Shown here: positions 33,866 through 40,117 of the stretch, piece by piece
How the letters are laid out: every line of letters starts with the position of its first letter
Numbering within the stretch: position 1 is the stretch's first letter
DNA from: DASSWG01 sp035705295
GTDB lineage: Bacteria > Bacteroidota > Bacteroidia > Flavobacteriales > Flavobacteriaceae
Length of the DNA: 47,799 nt
Assembly: GCA_035705295.1 (NCBI GenBank)
Contig: DASSWG010000143.1
Coordinates: 1-47,799 of the forward strand
Direction of reading: 5' to 3'
The notes under the pieces: model-generated
What the model was told of the DNA's origin: nothing
The model's database searches: none
What the model saw: only the letters and a program-made list of their open reading frames with translations
Translations under genes and position numbers: made by a program

Positions 33866-33896
33866 GACCTCACAGGTTTGCCAAACCTGTGAGGTC
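33866..33896. repeat. GACCTCACAGGTTT palindrome after obgE
   Basis: Two perfectly complementary 14-nt arms (GACCTCACAGGTTT at 33866-33879 and its complement at 33883-33896) have a 3-nt spacer. It lies six bases from the obgE stop, where it can act as a transcript-end hairpin, and it looks like a dispersed Bacteroidota repeat. Confidence 0.8.
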
Positions 33897-33901
33897 TGTT
33901 C

Positions 33902-34912
33902 TCAATCCAGCTTTTTGTTCAGCATTTCCCAAAGTTTATCCTTTAATTCCTGTAAACCTTGTTGTGCCACTGAGGAAATAAAAAGATACGGGATTTCCGC
34001 AAATTCTTGGTCGAGTTCTTGTTTCAGTTCCGATTGCAGTTCGGTGTCCAACATATCACATTTTGAAATGGCCACCAATCGGTCTTTGTCCAACAATTCC
34101 GGATTGTAGCGGCGGAGTTCGTCCAATAAAACTTCGTATTGTTTTTTGATATTTTCCGCATCCGCGGGAATCAAAAACAACAAAGTGGAATTACGCTCGA
34201 TGTGTCGTAAAAACCGGTGCCCCAAACCTTTTCCTTCGGCGGCACCTTCGATGATCCCCGGAATATCGGCGATCACAAAAGTTTGATAATCGCGGTATTG
34301 CACGATTCCCAAATTGGGTTTGAGCGTGGTGAATTCATAATCCGCAATTTTGGGTTTCGCCGCGGTGATGACCGACAACAAAGTGGATTTTCCGGCATTT
34401 GGAAAACCGACCAAGCCCACATCTGCCAAAATTTTCATTTCCAGCGTGATGTCTTTTTCTTCCCCTTCCATTCCCGGTTGGGCATAACGCGGGGTTTGAT
34501 TGGTCGGGCTTTTGAAATGATTGTTTCCGCGGCCGCCCATTCCGCCTTCCGCAAGGATGAATTCCTGTCCGTTTTCGGTAATTTCCTTTATTATTTCCTG
34601 GCTTTCCGTATCGCGAACCACCGTTCCCAACGGAACATCAATAAAAACATCCTCGCCATTGGCACCGGTGCTGGTTTGTTTTCCGCCATGGCCACCGTGC
34701 TCGGCACGAAAATGGCGCTTGAATTTTAAGTGGAACAAGGTCCACATATTTTTGTCGCCCCGAAGAATAATATGGCCACCCCGACCGCCATCGCCACCAT
34801 CCGGGCCGCCTTTGGTGATGTACTTTTCGCGCCGCAAATGCTTGGAACCGGCACCACCGTTTCCAGAATTCACGTGGATTTTTACGTAATCGACAAAATT
34901 TCCTTCGGTCAT
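33902..34912 (-). CDS. obgE: GTPase ObgE/CgtA
   Basis: This 336-residue ribosome-associated GTPase has the Gly-rich Obg domain at 1-160 (SGNGGAGSKHLRREK, GGPDGGDGGRGG, GGMGGRGN). The G domain has GFPNAGKS (169-176), a G3 region DIPGIIEGAAEGKGLGHRFL and the G4-like SKCD. The C-terminal OCT domain is absent, as is usual for Bacteroidota. It acts in late 50S assembly and stress control. It follows adk on the same strand after a 137-base gap filled with repeat-like text; linkage of adk and obgE is common in this group. Confidence 0.96.
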   Translation of the reverse strand: MTEGNFVDYVKIHVNSGNGGAGSKHLRREKYITKGGPDGGDGGRGGHIILRGDKNMWTLFHLKFKRHFRAEHGGHGGKQTSTGANGEDVFIDVPLGTVVRDTESQEIIKEITENGQEFILAEGGMGGRGNNHFKSPTNQTPRYAQPGMEGEEKDITLEMKILADVGLVGFPNAGKSTLLSVITAAKPKIADYEFTTLKPNLGIVQYRDYQTFVIADIPGIIEGAAEGKGLGHRFLRHIERNSTLLFLIPADAENIKKQYEVLLDELRRYNPELLDKDRLVAISKCDMLDTELQSELKQELDQEFAEIPYLFISSVAQQGLQELKDKLWEMLNKKLD

Positions 34913-35025
34913 TTTGGTAAACGTTAAGTGTTATTTGTTAAGCGTTAATTGCGGGTGATCGGTGATCTGTGAAAAAAAGGTTTTTATAGCCACTCTTAAA
35001 TTAATAGTATTCAATCAATTATTCG

Positions 35026-35070
35026 ATTCCCCAATTAACCGTTCCCCGATTATCCATTCCCCAACGAATC
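35026..35070. repeat. 15-bp tandem repeat overlapping the adk stop codon
   Basis: Three consecutive 15-bp units (ATTCCCCAATTAACC, GTTCCCCGATTATCC, ATTCCCCAACGAATC) run into the 3' end of adk. The adk stop codon lies at 35050-35052 inside the second unit. The remaining adk-obgE gap (34922-34980) has similar low-complexity text (GTTAAGTGTTATTTGTTAAG). Confidence 0.65.
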
Positions 35071-35631
35071 GATCACTTTGCTCAAACGTTCGGTAATTTC
35101 TTCGATACTTCCGACACCATTCACCCCAAAATATTTATTTTCTTTTTGATAATGTTGCTTCAAAATATCCGTTTTTCGATAATATTCCGCAATGCGTTCG
35201 CGAATGACTTTTTCGTTCGCATCATCCGCTCTTCCCGAAGTTTTTCCGCGTTCCAGCAAACGTTTTGCCAAAACCTCATCGTCCACTTCCAAAGCGATCA
35301 TTGCGTCGATTTCGGTATTTTCTTCTTGCATCAAATTCGCCAAAGCATTTGCTTGGGCTTCCGTTCGGGGAAAACCATCAAAAATAAATCCGTTGGAATC
35401 CAGGTTTTTTCCCACTTCTGCTTTCAACATATCAATGGTCACTTCGTCGGGCACCAAATGGCCTTTGTCCATATAACTTTTCGCCAAATTGCCCAACTCG
35501 GTTTTGTTTTTGATGTTGTAGCGAAACACATCGCCGGTGGAAATGTGCACCAAGTTGTACTTTTCTTTCAGAATTTCTGCTTGGGTGCCTTTTCCTGCTC
35601 CCGGAGGGCCAAACAATACGATATTTGTCAT
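35050..35631 (-). CDS. adk: Adenylate kinase
   Basis: This 193-residue enzyme (ATP + AMP to 2 ADP) has the P-loop GPPGAGKGT (8-16), the AMP-binding FDGFPRTEAQA and a short LID (ERGKTSGRADDANEKVIRERI) without zinc cysteines. It is therefore the short form usual in Bacteroidota. The last residues (SLGNG) and stop codon overlap a 15-bp tandem repeat. The start codon lies directly behind a hairpin repeat that will form in the leader RNA and could affect initiation. Confidence 0.96.
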   Translation of the reverse strand: MTNIVLFGPPGAGKGTQAEILKEKYNLVHISTGDVFRYNIKNKTELGNLAKSYMDKGHLVPDEVTIDMLKAEVGKNLDSNGFIFDGFPRTEAQANALANLMQEENTEIDAMIALEVDDEVLAKRLLERGKTSGRADDANEKVIRERIAEYYRKTDILKQHYQKENKYFGVNGVGSIEEITERLSKVIDSLGNG

Positions 35632-35635
35632 ACTA

Positions 35636-35655
35636 TTTCCCGCAAAAGCGGGAAT
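35636..35655. repeat. 20-nt CCCGC hairpin repeat in the adk leader
   Basis: TTCCCGC-AAAA-GCGGGAA forms a perfect 7-bp stem (35637-35643 with 35648-35654) five bases before the adk ATG. It is related to the hairpins at 30566-30585 and 39679-39698, with the same trailing AATCTT. Confidence 0.75.
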
Positions 35656-35802
35656 CTTTTAATTGAACTTCAGTTTTTGGGGATCTTCAACAATTCCGCA
35701 AAGATAGCGATTACAAAAAAGATAATGCTTGCCTTATCGCGGGAAATGGAAAGCCTACAAATTAAACACTTCATTTTTTCCGTTAATTCGTATGAAAACG
35801 AT

Positions 35803-35810
35803 TATTTTTG
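35803..35810 (+). promoter_or_regulatory. -7 box for purK
   Basis: TATTTTTG matches TAnnTTTG, 21 bases before the ATG at 35832. It overlaps the upstream in-frame start at 35808, which is therefore not used. Confidence 0.65.
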
Positions 35811-35831
35811 TGGAAAATCGACCTATTTTTT

Positions 35832-36989
35832 ATGCAAGATTATTTTTCATCCGATTTTAAATTGGGAATTTTGGGCGGCGGCCAACTCGGTAAAATGATG
35901 CTGTACGAAACGCGCAAATTCGATATTCAAACTTCTGTTTTGGACCCGAGCGGGGAAGCACCCTGCAAAATTGCCTGTAATTATTTTGAGCAAGGAAGCT
36001 TAATGGATTACGAAACCGTGCTCAATTTCGGCAGAAAAACGGATGTGCTGACTTTTGAAATCGAAACCGTGAACGTCGAAGCTTTGGAACAATTGGAAAA
36101 AGAAGGAAAAAAAGTATTTCCGTCTTCCGATACCTTGCGAAAAATTCAGGATAAATCCGTTCAAAAACAATTTTATTCCGATAATAATATCCCCACGGCA
36201 AAATTCAAAATTTTCAACAACAAAGCTGAGTTAACGGAAGAATTGGTGCATAAAAAACTGACTTTTCCTTTTGTATGGAAAAGCGCGACCGGTGGCTATG
36301 ATGGAAAAGGCGTGAGTGTGATCCGCGACGATGAAGATGTAATTCCTTTGCCCGACGTTTCTTGTATTGCCGAAGAAATGATCCCTTTCAAAAATGAATT
36401 GGCGGTGATCGTGGCGCGAAATGTTTCGGGCGAAACCAAAACCTATCCGGTGGTGGAAATGGAGTTTCACCCCGAAGCCAACCAAGTGGAATATGTAATT
36501 TGTCCCGCACGAATTGAAGATACCGTGGCCGAAAAAGCACGAAATGTTGCAACAAAAGTTTCCGAAGCTTTTCAACATGTTGGTTTGTTGGCGGTAGAAT
36601 TGTTCCAAACCGAAGCTGACGAAATTTTGGTGAATGAAGTGGCTCCACGGCCGCACAATAGCGGACATTACAGCATCGAAGGAAGTTTCACCAACCAATT
36701 TGAACAACATATCCGTGCGATTTTGAATTTACCGCTGGGAAACACGGAAAGCAAAGTAGGCGCGGTAATGGTGAATTTGGTGGGCAGCGAGAACCACGAT
36801 GGCGATGTGAAGTATGAAAACATCGAAAAAATCCTGCAAATGCACGGCGTCACGCCCCATATTTACGGGAAAAAACAAACCCGCCCTTTTCGAAAAATGG
36901 GTCACGTAACTATTGCGAACAAAGAGCTGGACGAAGCGCGAAAAATTGCGGAAGAAGTGAAGAAGACAATTAAAGTGATCAGTAAATAA
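35832..36989 (+). CDS. purK: N5-carboxyaminoimidazole ribonucleotide synthase PurK
   Basis: This 385-residue ATP-grasp enzyme of purine synthesis carboxylates AIR with bicarbonate and ATP. The start LGILGGGQLGKMMLYE is the PurK N-terminal signature. The ATP-grasp core has FPFVWKSATGGYDGKGVSVI and EEMIPFKNELAVIVARN. The metal-binding region NEVAPRPHNSGHYSIEG is typical and is followed by TNQFEQHIRAILNLPLG. It is divergent from adk. The partner gene purE, often adjacent, is not in the window. Confidence 0.96.
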   Translation: MQDYFSSDFKLGILGGGQLGKMMLYETRKFDIQTSVLDPSGEAPCKIACNYFEQGSLMDYETVLNFGRKTDVLTFEIETVNVEALEQLEKEGKKVFPSSDTLRKIQDKSVQKQFYSDNNIPTAKFKIFNNKAELTEELVHKKLTFPFVWKSATGGYDGKGVSVIRDDEDVIPLPDVSCIAEEMIPFKNELAVIVARNVSGETKTYPVVEMEFHPEANQVEYVICPARIEDTVAEKARNVATKVSEAFQHVGLLAVELFQTEADEILVNEVAPRPHNSGHYSIEGSFTNQFEQHIRAILNLPLGNTESKVGAVMVNLVGSENHDGDVKYENIEKILQMHGVTPHIYGKKQTRPFRKMGHVTIANKELDEARKIAEEVKKTIKVISK

Positions 36990-37129
36990 GTGTTCAGTTG
37001 ACTTTTAGTTTAGCGAAGTGAAAAATAAACTATTTTGATTGAACTCAATCGAATATTTCAGTCCATGTCTATCAATTTCCCTCAGTAAAAACTGCAGCCA
37101 GCCCCCGAGACTTCGAGGCCACCTACTTC

Positions 37130-37909
37130 CTAAACCACTTCAAACAAAACCTTTCCCAAGCCGTCGATTTCGGCTTCCACTTGATCGCCCGATTTTAAAT
37201 TCGCCATCGGACCCAAGGCGCCGGACAAAATGATTTCCCCTTTTTTGAGCGGATTTCCCATTTCCACCATTTTATCCGCGAGCCAAACCGCCGCGTGCAA
37301 AGGGTTTCCCAAGCAAGCTTTTCCAGTTCCTTCGGAAACTTTTTCGCCGTTGATGTGCATCTGCATTTGGCAGTTTTCCAAATCCAAATTTTCCAAAGGG
37401 ACTTGTTTTTCGCCCAACACAAAATGACTGGCAGAAGCGTTATCGGCAATGGTATCGGTAATCTGGATGTCCCAGTTTTCAATGCGGCTGCCCACAATTT
37501 CAATGGCCGCGACGGCATAATCGATCGCATTTTTCATTTCTTCGATCGAAATATTTTTTTGGGTCAAATCTTTTTTCAATACAAACGCAATTTCGGCTTC
37601 GGCTTTGGGCTGCATCAAATCGGAAAAGGGAATTTTTCCGTTGTTTGAAATTTGCATTTCATGTAACAAAACCCCAAAATCAGGTTCGTTCACACCTAAT
37701 TGCTCTTGAACTTTTTTGGAGGTGAGCCCAATTTTTTTGCCAACGATTTTTTGTCCGTCCGCCAGTTTTTCCTTCCGAATAAATTCTTGTACCCGATAGG
37801 CTTTTTCCAAATCTTTCCCTTCAAAAAACCGGCGGATCGGCGGACAGGAAATGTTGGATTTTTCGGCTTGTTGAAGAATGGATGCTATTTCGGAAATGGT
37901 TTTTTTCAT
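37130..37909 (-). CDS. 2-keto-4-pentenoate hydratase-like protein (FAH superfamily)
   Basis: This 259-residue protein resembles MhpD/DmpE-type hydratases, which add water to 2-hydroxypenta-2,4-dienoate in meta-cleavage routes. Seen features are KIVGKKIGLTSKKVQEQLG near residue 55, PKAEAEIAFVLKKDL with the metal-binding Glu residues, and AAIEIVGSRIENW. The C-terminus has GNPLHAAVWLADKMVEMGNPLKKG. No other aromatic-degradation genes are nearby, so the physiological substrate is unclear. The ATG at 37909 is chosen over one five codons upstream. The gene is convergent with purK. Confidence 0.85.
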   Translation of the reverse strand: MKKTISEIASILQQAEKSNISCPPIRRFFEGKDLEKAYRVQEFIRKEKLADGQKIVGKKIGLTSKKVQEQLGVNEPDFGVLLHEMQISNNGKIPFSDLMQPKAEAEIAFVLKKDLTQKNISIEEMKNAIDYAVAAIEIVGSRIENWDIQITDTIADNASASHFVLGEKQVPLENLDLENCQMQMHINGEKVSEGTGKACLGNPLHAAVWLADKMVEMGNPLKKGEIILSGALGPMANLKSGDQVEAEIDGLGKVLFEVV

Positions 37910-37967
37910 AGGTGCAAGTTGCAAAAATTTGTTCGAATTGGTAGTACAAAATTGCCCTTAAAACACC

Positions 37968-38624
37968 TTATTTTTTCAAATTTTTGATCACCGAAAAAGC
38001 CTTGTCCACCACATCGTCGTTTATCAAGGCGATAAACTCATTGGTGGTGGAAACCACGTCATAGACCGCGATTCCGTTCCAGGCCAAATTTTTAAAAATC
38101 TGATAGTACAATCCGGTGATTTTGTAATTGTCCTGGGGCAATTTTAAGCTCACTGCCGATAGGTTATCACGAAAGTGGGTAAGGTTTTCTTTTTTGAAAC
38201 TTGTTTCCACCAAGGCTTTTTCCGAACCTGAAATCATCAAATTACTTTCGGTGGTTCCACATGAAAAAGCATAGAACAGTTGGTTGATATCCCCTATTTT
38301 TTCCAATAATCCGGAATTGCTCTGAATCAAGGTCATCGAATTTTTAAAGGTGAACGCACAAACATTGGACTTCACCGTGATGTCGCCCAAACGGTTTAAA
38401 GTTTCTTTCAATTTTGGAGAACTGGAAACCCCGGAAGGGACACGGTACCTGCGCAAAGCCATCATAACCGCTCCGGTTTGCACTTCTTTCCGCAACATTT
38501 GTGAAATGGTGGGGCGCAGATCTTTTGCCAACGCACTATAATTGATAATTTCCCGCGAAAGCACTTCTTCCAAAAAAGATTGATTTGCCAATACCTCTTC
38601 CACACATTGGGCGACAGTTTTCAT
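37968..38624 (-). CDS. ACT domain-containing regulator-like protein
   Basis: This 218-residue cytoplasmic protein has an N-terminal helical part (LSREIINYSALAKDLRPTIS) like small regulators of the COG2150 type. Two regions look like ACT domains: ITVKSNVCAFTFKNSMTLIQ onward and ITGLYYQIFKNLAWNGIAVYDVVSTTNEFIALI at the C-terminus, as in aspartokinase tails. ACT domains bind amino acids. No kinase or enzyme domain is present, so a sensing or regulatory role is likely, but the ligand is unknown. A clean TAnnTTTG promoter lies 35 bases upstream. Confidence 0.75.
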   Translation of the reverse strand: MKTVAQCVEEVLANQSFLEEVLSREIINYSALAKDLRPTISQMLRKEVQTGAVMMALRRYRVPSGVSSSPKLKETLNRLGDITVKSNVCAFTFKNSMTLIQSNSGLLEKIGDINQLFYAFSCGTTESNLMISGSEKALVETSFKKENLTHFRDNLSAVSLKLPQDNYKITGLYYQIFKNLAWNGIAVYDVVSTTNEFIALINDDVVDKAFSVIKNLKK

Positions 38625-38659
38625 ATTGTTATATATTTAACAATTTGTATAAAATTAGT

Positions 38660-38667
38660 CAAATATA
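38660..38667 (-). promoter_or_regulatory. -7 box for the ACT-domain gene
   Basis: TATATTTG on the minus strand matches TAnnTTTG, 35 bases before the start at 38624. A plus-strand TTTG-N22-TATTTTTA (38644-38677) overlaps it and could fire the other way. Confidence 0.55.
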
Positions 38668-38680
38668 CATATTTTTATGG

Positions 38681-38899
38681 AGAAGCGGTTCCCTACTTAT
38701 ATTTTAGCATCGGAAAATATAGGTTCGCTGCCTATATAACTCCCCAAATGACAAACAAGTTTTGAAAATAGTTAACCTCTAAATTTTCAATTCCCCCAAC
38801 AGCGAGTGTTTTTATAGCGTTTTAGCCAACGCTGCCCCAAATTTTATTTGTCAACTAAACCTGCAAAGCAGCTTCTAACGGAGCTGCTTTTGTTTTTTA
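38681..38899 (+). ncRNA. candidate structured non-coding RNA, family unknown
   Basis: This gene-free stretch carries several inverted repeats. Hairpin TATATTTT/AAAATATA (about 38698-38720) competes with hairpin ATATAGG/CCTATAT (about 38717-38737), because they share the middle strand. CAGCG/CGCTG arms are near 38800 and 38833. A long-range pair AACTCCCCAA/TTGGGGAGTT joins 38738-38747 to 38918-38927. A plus-strand intrinsic terminator closes it, although no plus-strand gene precedes that terminator. A promoter-like TTTG-N22-TATTTTTA precedes it. No known RNA family was recognised, so this is inference from structure and orphan terminator only. Confidence 0.35.
38865..38899 (+). terminator. orphan intrinsic terminator
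   Basis: Perfect 9-bp stem AAAGCAGCT (38865-38873) with AGCTGCTTT (38882-38890) and an 8-nt loop, followed by TGTTTTTT. The T run is on the plus strand only, yet both flanking genes are on the minus strand. Confidence 0.75.
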
Positions 38900-38952
38900 A
38901 AACTTTTTCTGAATTTGTTGGGGAGTTTATTTTCCCCAAGGAAAAAAGTTGC

Positions 38953-39447
38953 TCAGAATATGATCACTTGGTTTTCCCATACCTTATATATGTATAGGCC
39001 CAAAAACACGATCGCCGCCATAAAATTGATGAAAGTCCCGGCCAAAAACCCGATGAACGAACCAAAAGCGGCTTTCAAAGCGGTTTTGGAATTGGTTTTG
39101 TTAAAAATCAATTCGCCCACCAACGCGCCCAAAAATGGGCCGATCAATATTCCGAACGGAAAAAACAGGCCCACAATTAAGCCTACAGTCGTGCCGATTG
39201 CCCCGGCTTTACTACCGCCAAAGCGTTTGGTGCCTTCGGCCGGAATGACGTAATCCAATACAAAAAGTACAATGGTCACCACCAAAGTAATTCCCAAAAA
39301 CCAATAATCCATTTCAATTCCGGGAATAAAATGAAACAGCAACAAACCCAACCAACTGATGGGCAAGCCAGGCAAAACGGGCAAAAAACTGCCCATTATT
39401 CCAACGACACAAAGGATCATTCCGAGCAAAAGAAGGACGATTTCCAT
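38953..39447 (-). CDS. DUF456 domain-containing membrane protein
   Basis: This 164-residue inner-membrane protein consists of hydrophobic helices with the Gly/Pro-rich DUF456 pattern: LLLGMILCVVGIMGSFLPVL with PGLPISWLG, then AEGTKRFGGSKAGAIGTTVG and IGPFLGALVGELIF. The C-terminus has AFGSFIGFLAGTFINFMAAI. The function of the family is unknown. A CCTGCC/GGCAGG hairpin repeat lies 16 bases upstream, in the leader. Confidence 0.9.
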   Translation of the reverse strand: MEIVLLLLGMILCVVGIMGSFLPVLPGLPISWLGLLLFHFIPGIEMDYWFLGITLVVTIVLFVLDYVIPAEGTKRFGGSKAGAIGTTVGLIVGLFFPFGILIGPFLGALVGELIFNKTNSKTALKAAFGSFIGFLAGTFINFMAAIVFLGLYIYKVWENQVIIF

Positions 39448-39462
39448 TAAATAATTATTGAG

Positions 39463-39483
39463 CCTGCCTGTCCGGCAGGCAGG
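39463..39483. repeat. CCTGCCTG/CAGGCAGG hairpin repeat
   Basis: A perfect 8-bp stem with a 5-nt centre (39463-39470 with 39476-39483) lies in the leader of the DUF456 gene. It is related to the hairpin at 13478-13494. Confidence 0.7.
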
Positions 39484-39576
39484 TTATTGGTTACTGAGTT
39501 ATTCGTAGCTGGCAAAAAAAAACGCAAATTCTTCAGTACGCCAAGGTAGGAATAAATCTTGAAACAATATTTTTTA

Positions 39577-39608
39577 ACTAAAAAATTAGTTTAAACTAAA
39601 TAAGTAGT
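39577..39608. promoter_or_regulatory. predicted BlaI operator array
   Basis: Four half-sites alternate with regular spacing: ACTA (39577), TAGT (39587), ACTA (39595) and TAGT (39605). This gives two ACTA-N6-TAGT sites 18 bp apart and a perfect 14-nt palindrome (TTAGTTTAAACTAA, 39586-39599) between them. The array ends one base before the -7 box of blaI, so bound repressor would block transcription. Assignment to BlaI is inferred from position. Confidence 0.7.
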
Positions 39609-39609
39609 T

Positions 39610-39617
39610 TATATTTG
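39610..39617 (+). promoter_or_regulatory. -7 box for the blaI operon
   Basis: TATATTTG matches TAnnTTTG, directly after the ACTA/TAGT array and 29 bases before the ATG at 39647. Confidence 0.65.
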
Positions 39618-39646
39618 TTTTATGGAAGAGTTAAAAACAAAATTAA

Positions 39647-40051
39647 ATGGAGAGCAACTTAGGAAATAAAAATACAAGATTCCTGCCTTCGCAGGAATTG
39701 ACGAAAGCCGAAGAAGAAATCATGCAATGGCTATGGCAATTGGAAGAAGCCAACGTGGCGCAAATCATCGACAAAATGCCGTCGCCGAAACCGGCTTACA
39801 ACACGGTTTCCACGATTGTCCGCATTTTGGAAACCAAAGGTTTTGTGGATTATAAAAAAATGGGGCGCGGGCATATTTATTTCCCGTTGGTGGAAAAAGA
39901 AACCTACACCAAAGCCACGATGAACAAGTTGATGAACAATTATTTCAATGGTTCCATAAAAAGCATGCTCTCTTTTTTTGTAAAGAAAAACGAACTGAGC
40001 GTACAAGAATTGGAAGAAATTCTGAAGGAAATCGATAAAAAAGAATCGTAA
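39647..40051 (+). CDS. BlaI/MecI/CopY family transcriptional repressor
   Basis: This 134-residue winged-helix repressor has its core at LTKAEEEIMQWLWQLEEANVAQII, then PAYNTVSTIVRILETKGFVDYK (recognition helix and wing) and a C-terminal dimerisation helix pair. The core usually starts at the protein N-terminus. Here 17 extra residues precede it, and residues 11-17 are encoded by a 20-nt palindromic repeat. A TTG at 39698 directly before the core could be an alternative start. A short out-of-frame ORF (39622-39669) overlaps the ATG. It probably represses itself and the M56 sensor downstream. Confidence 0.88.
   Translation: MESNLGNKNTRFLPSQELTKAEEEIMQWLWQLEEANVAQIIDKMPSPKPAYNTVSTIVRILETKGFVDYKKMGRGHIYFPLVEKETYTKATMNKLMNNYFNGSIKSMLSFFVKKNELSVQELEEILKEIDKKES
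39679..39698. repeat. 20-nt ATTCCTGC hairpin repeat inside the blaI frame
   Basis: ATTCCTGC-CTTC-GCAGGAAT has a perfect 8-bp stem. Read on the minus strand it ends AATCTT like the hairpins at 30566 and 35636, so the three form one family. It is translated within the N-terminal extension of BlaI, ending right before the conserved core. Confidence 0.75.
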
Positions 40052-40054
40052 AAT

Positions 40055-40103
40055 GTCACTCTGAGCGCAGTCGAGGAGGGTCTCGACTGCGCTCGACCTG
40101 ACA
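40055..40103. repeat. GAGCGCAGTCGAG inverted repeat between blaI and the M56 gene
   Basis: Perfect 13-nt arms GAGCGCAGTCGAG (40063-40075) and CTCGACTGCGCTC (40082-40094) enclose six bases and are flanked by GTCA/TGAC ends. It sits in the 66-base spacer of the operon and could form a hairpin in the transcript. A sister copy lies inside the next gene. Confidence 0.85.
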
Positions 40104-40117
40104 TAAAAAATATAAAA

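Noticed and set aside
38580..38765. 61-codon plus-strand frame over the ACT-gene promoter
   Set aside because: It starts inside the ACT-domain gene on the other strand and has no family pattern; the structured-RNA reading of this region is preferred.
38790..38900. integron attC-like site (AACGCTG, GTTGGC-type boxes)
   Set aside because: No integrase or cassette is present and the arms do not follow the attC layout; a terminator hairpin explains most of the symmetry.
39622..39669. frameshifted original blaI start
   Set aside because: The 15-residue ORF (MEELKTKLNGEQLRK) overlaps the blaI ATG in another frame, but nothing shows that it was once joined to the core; recorded only as an oddity.
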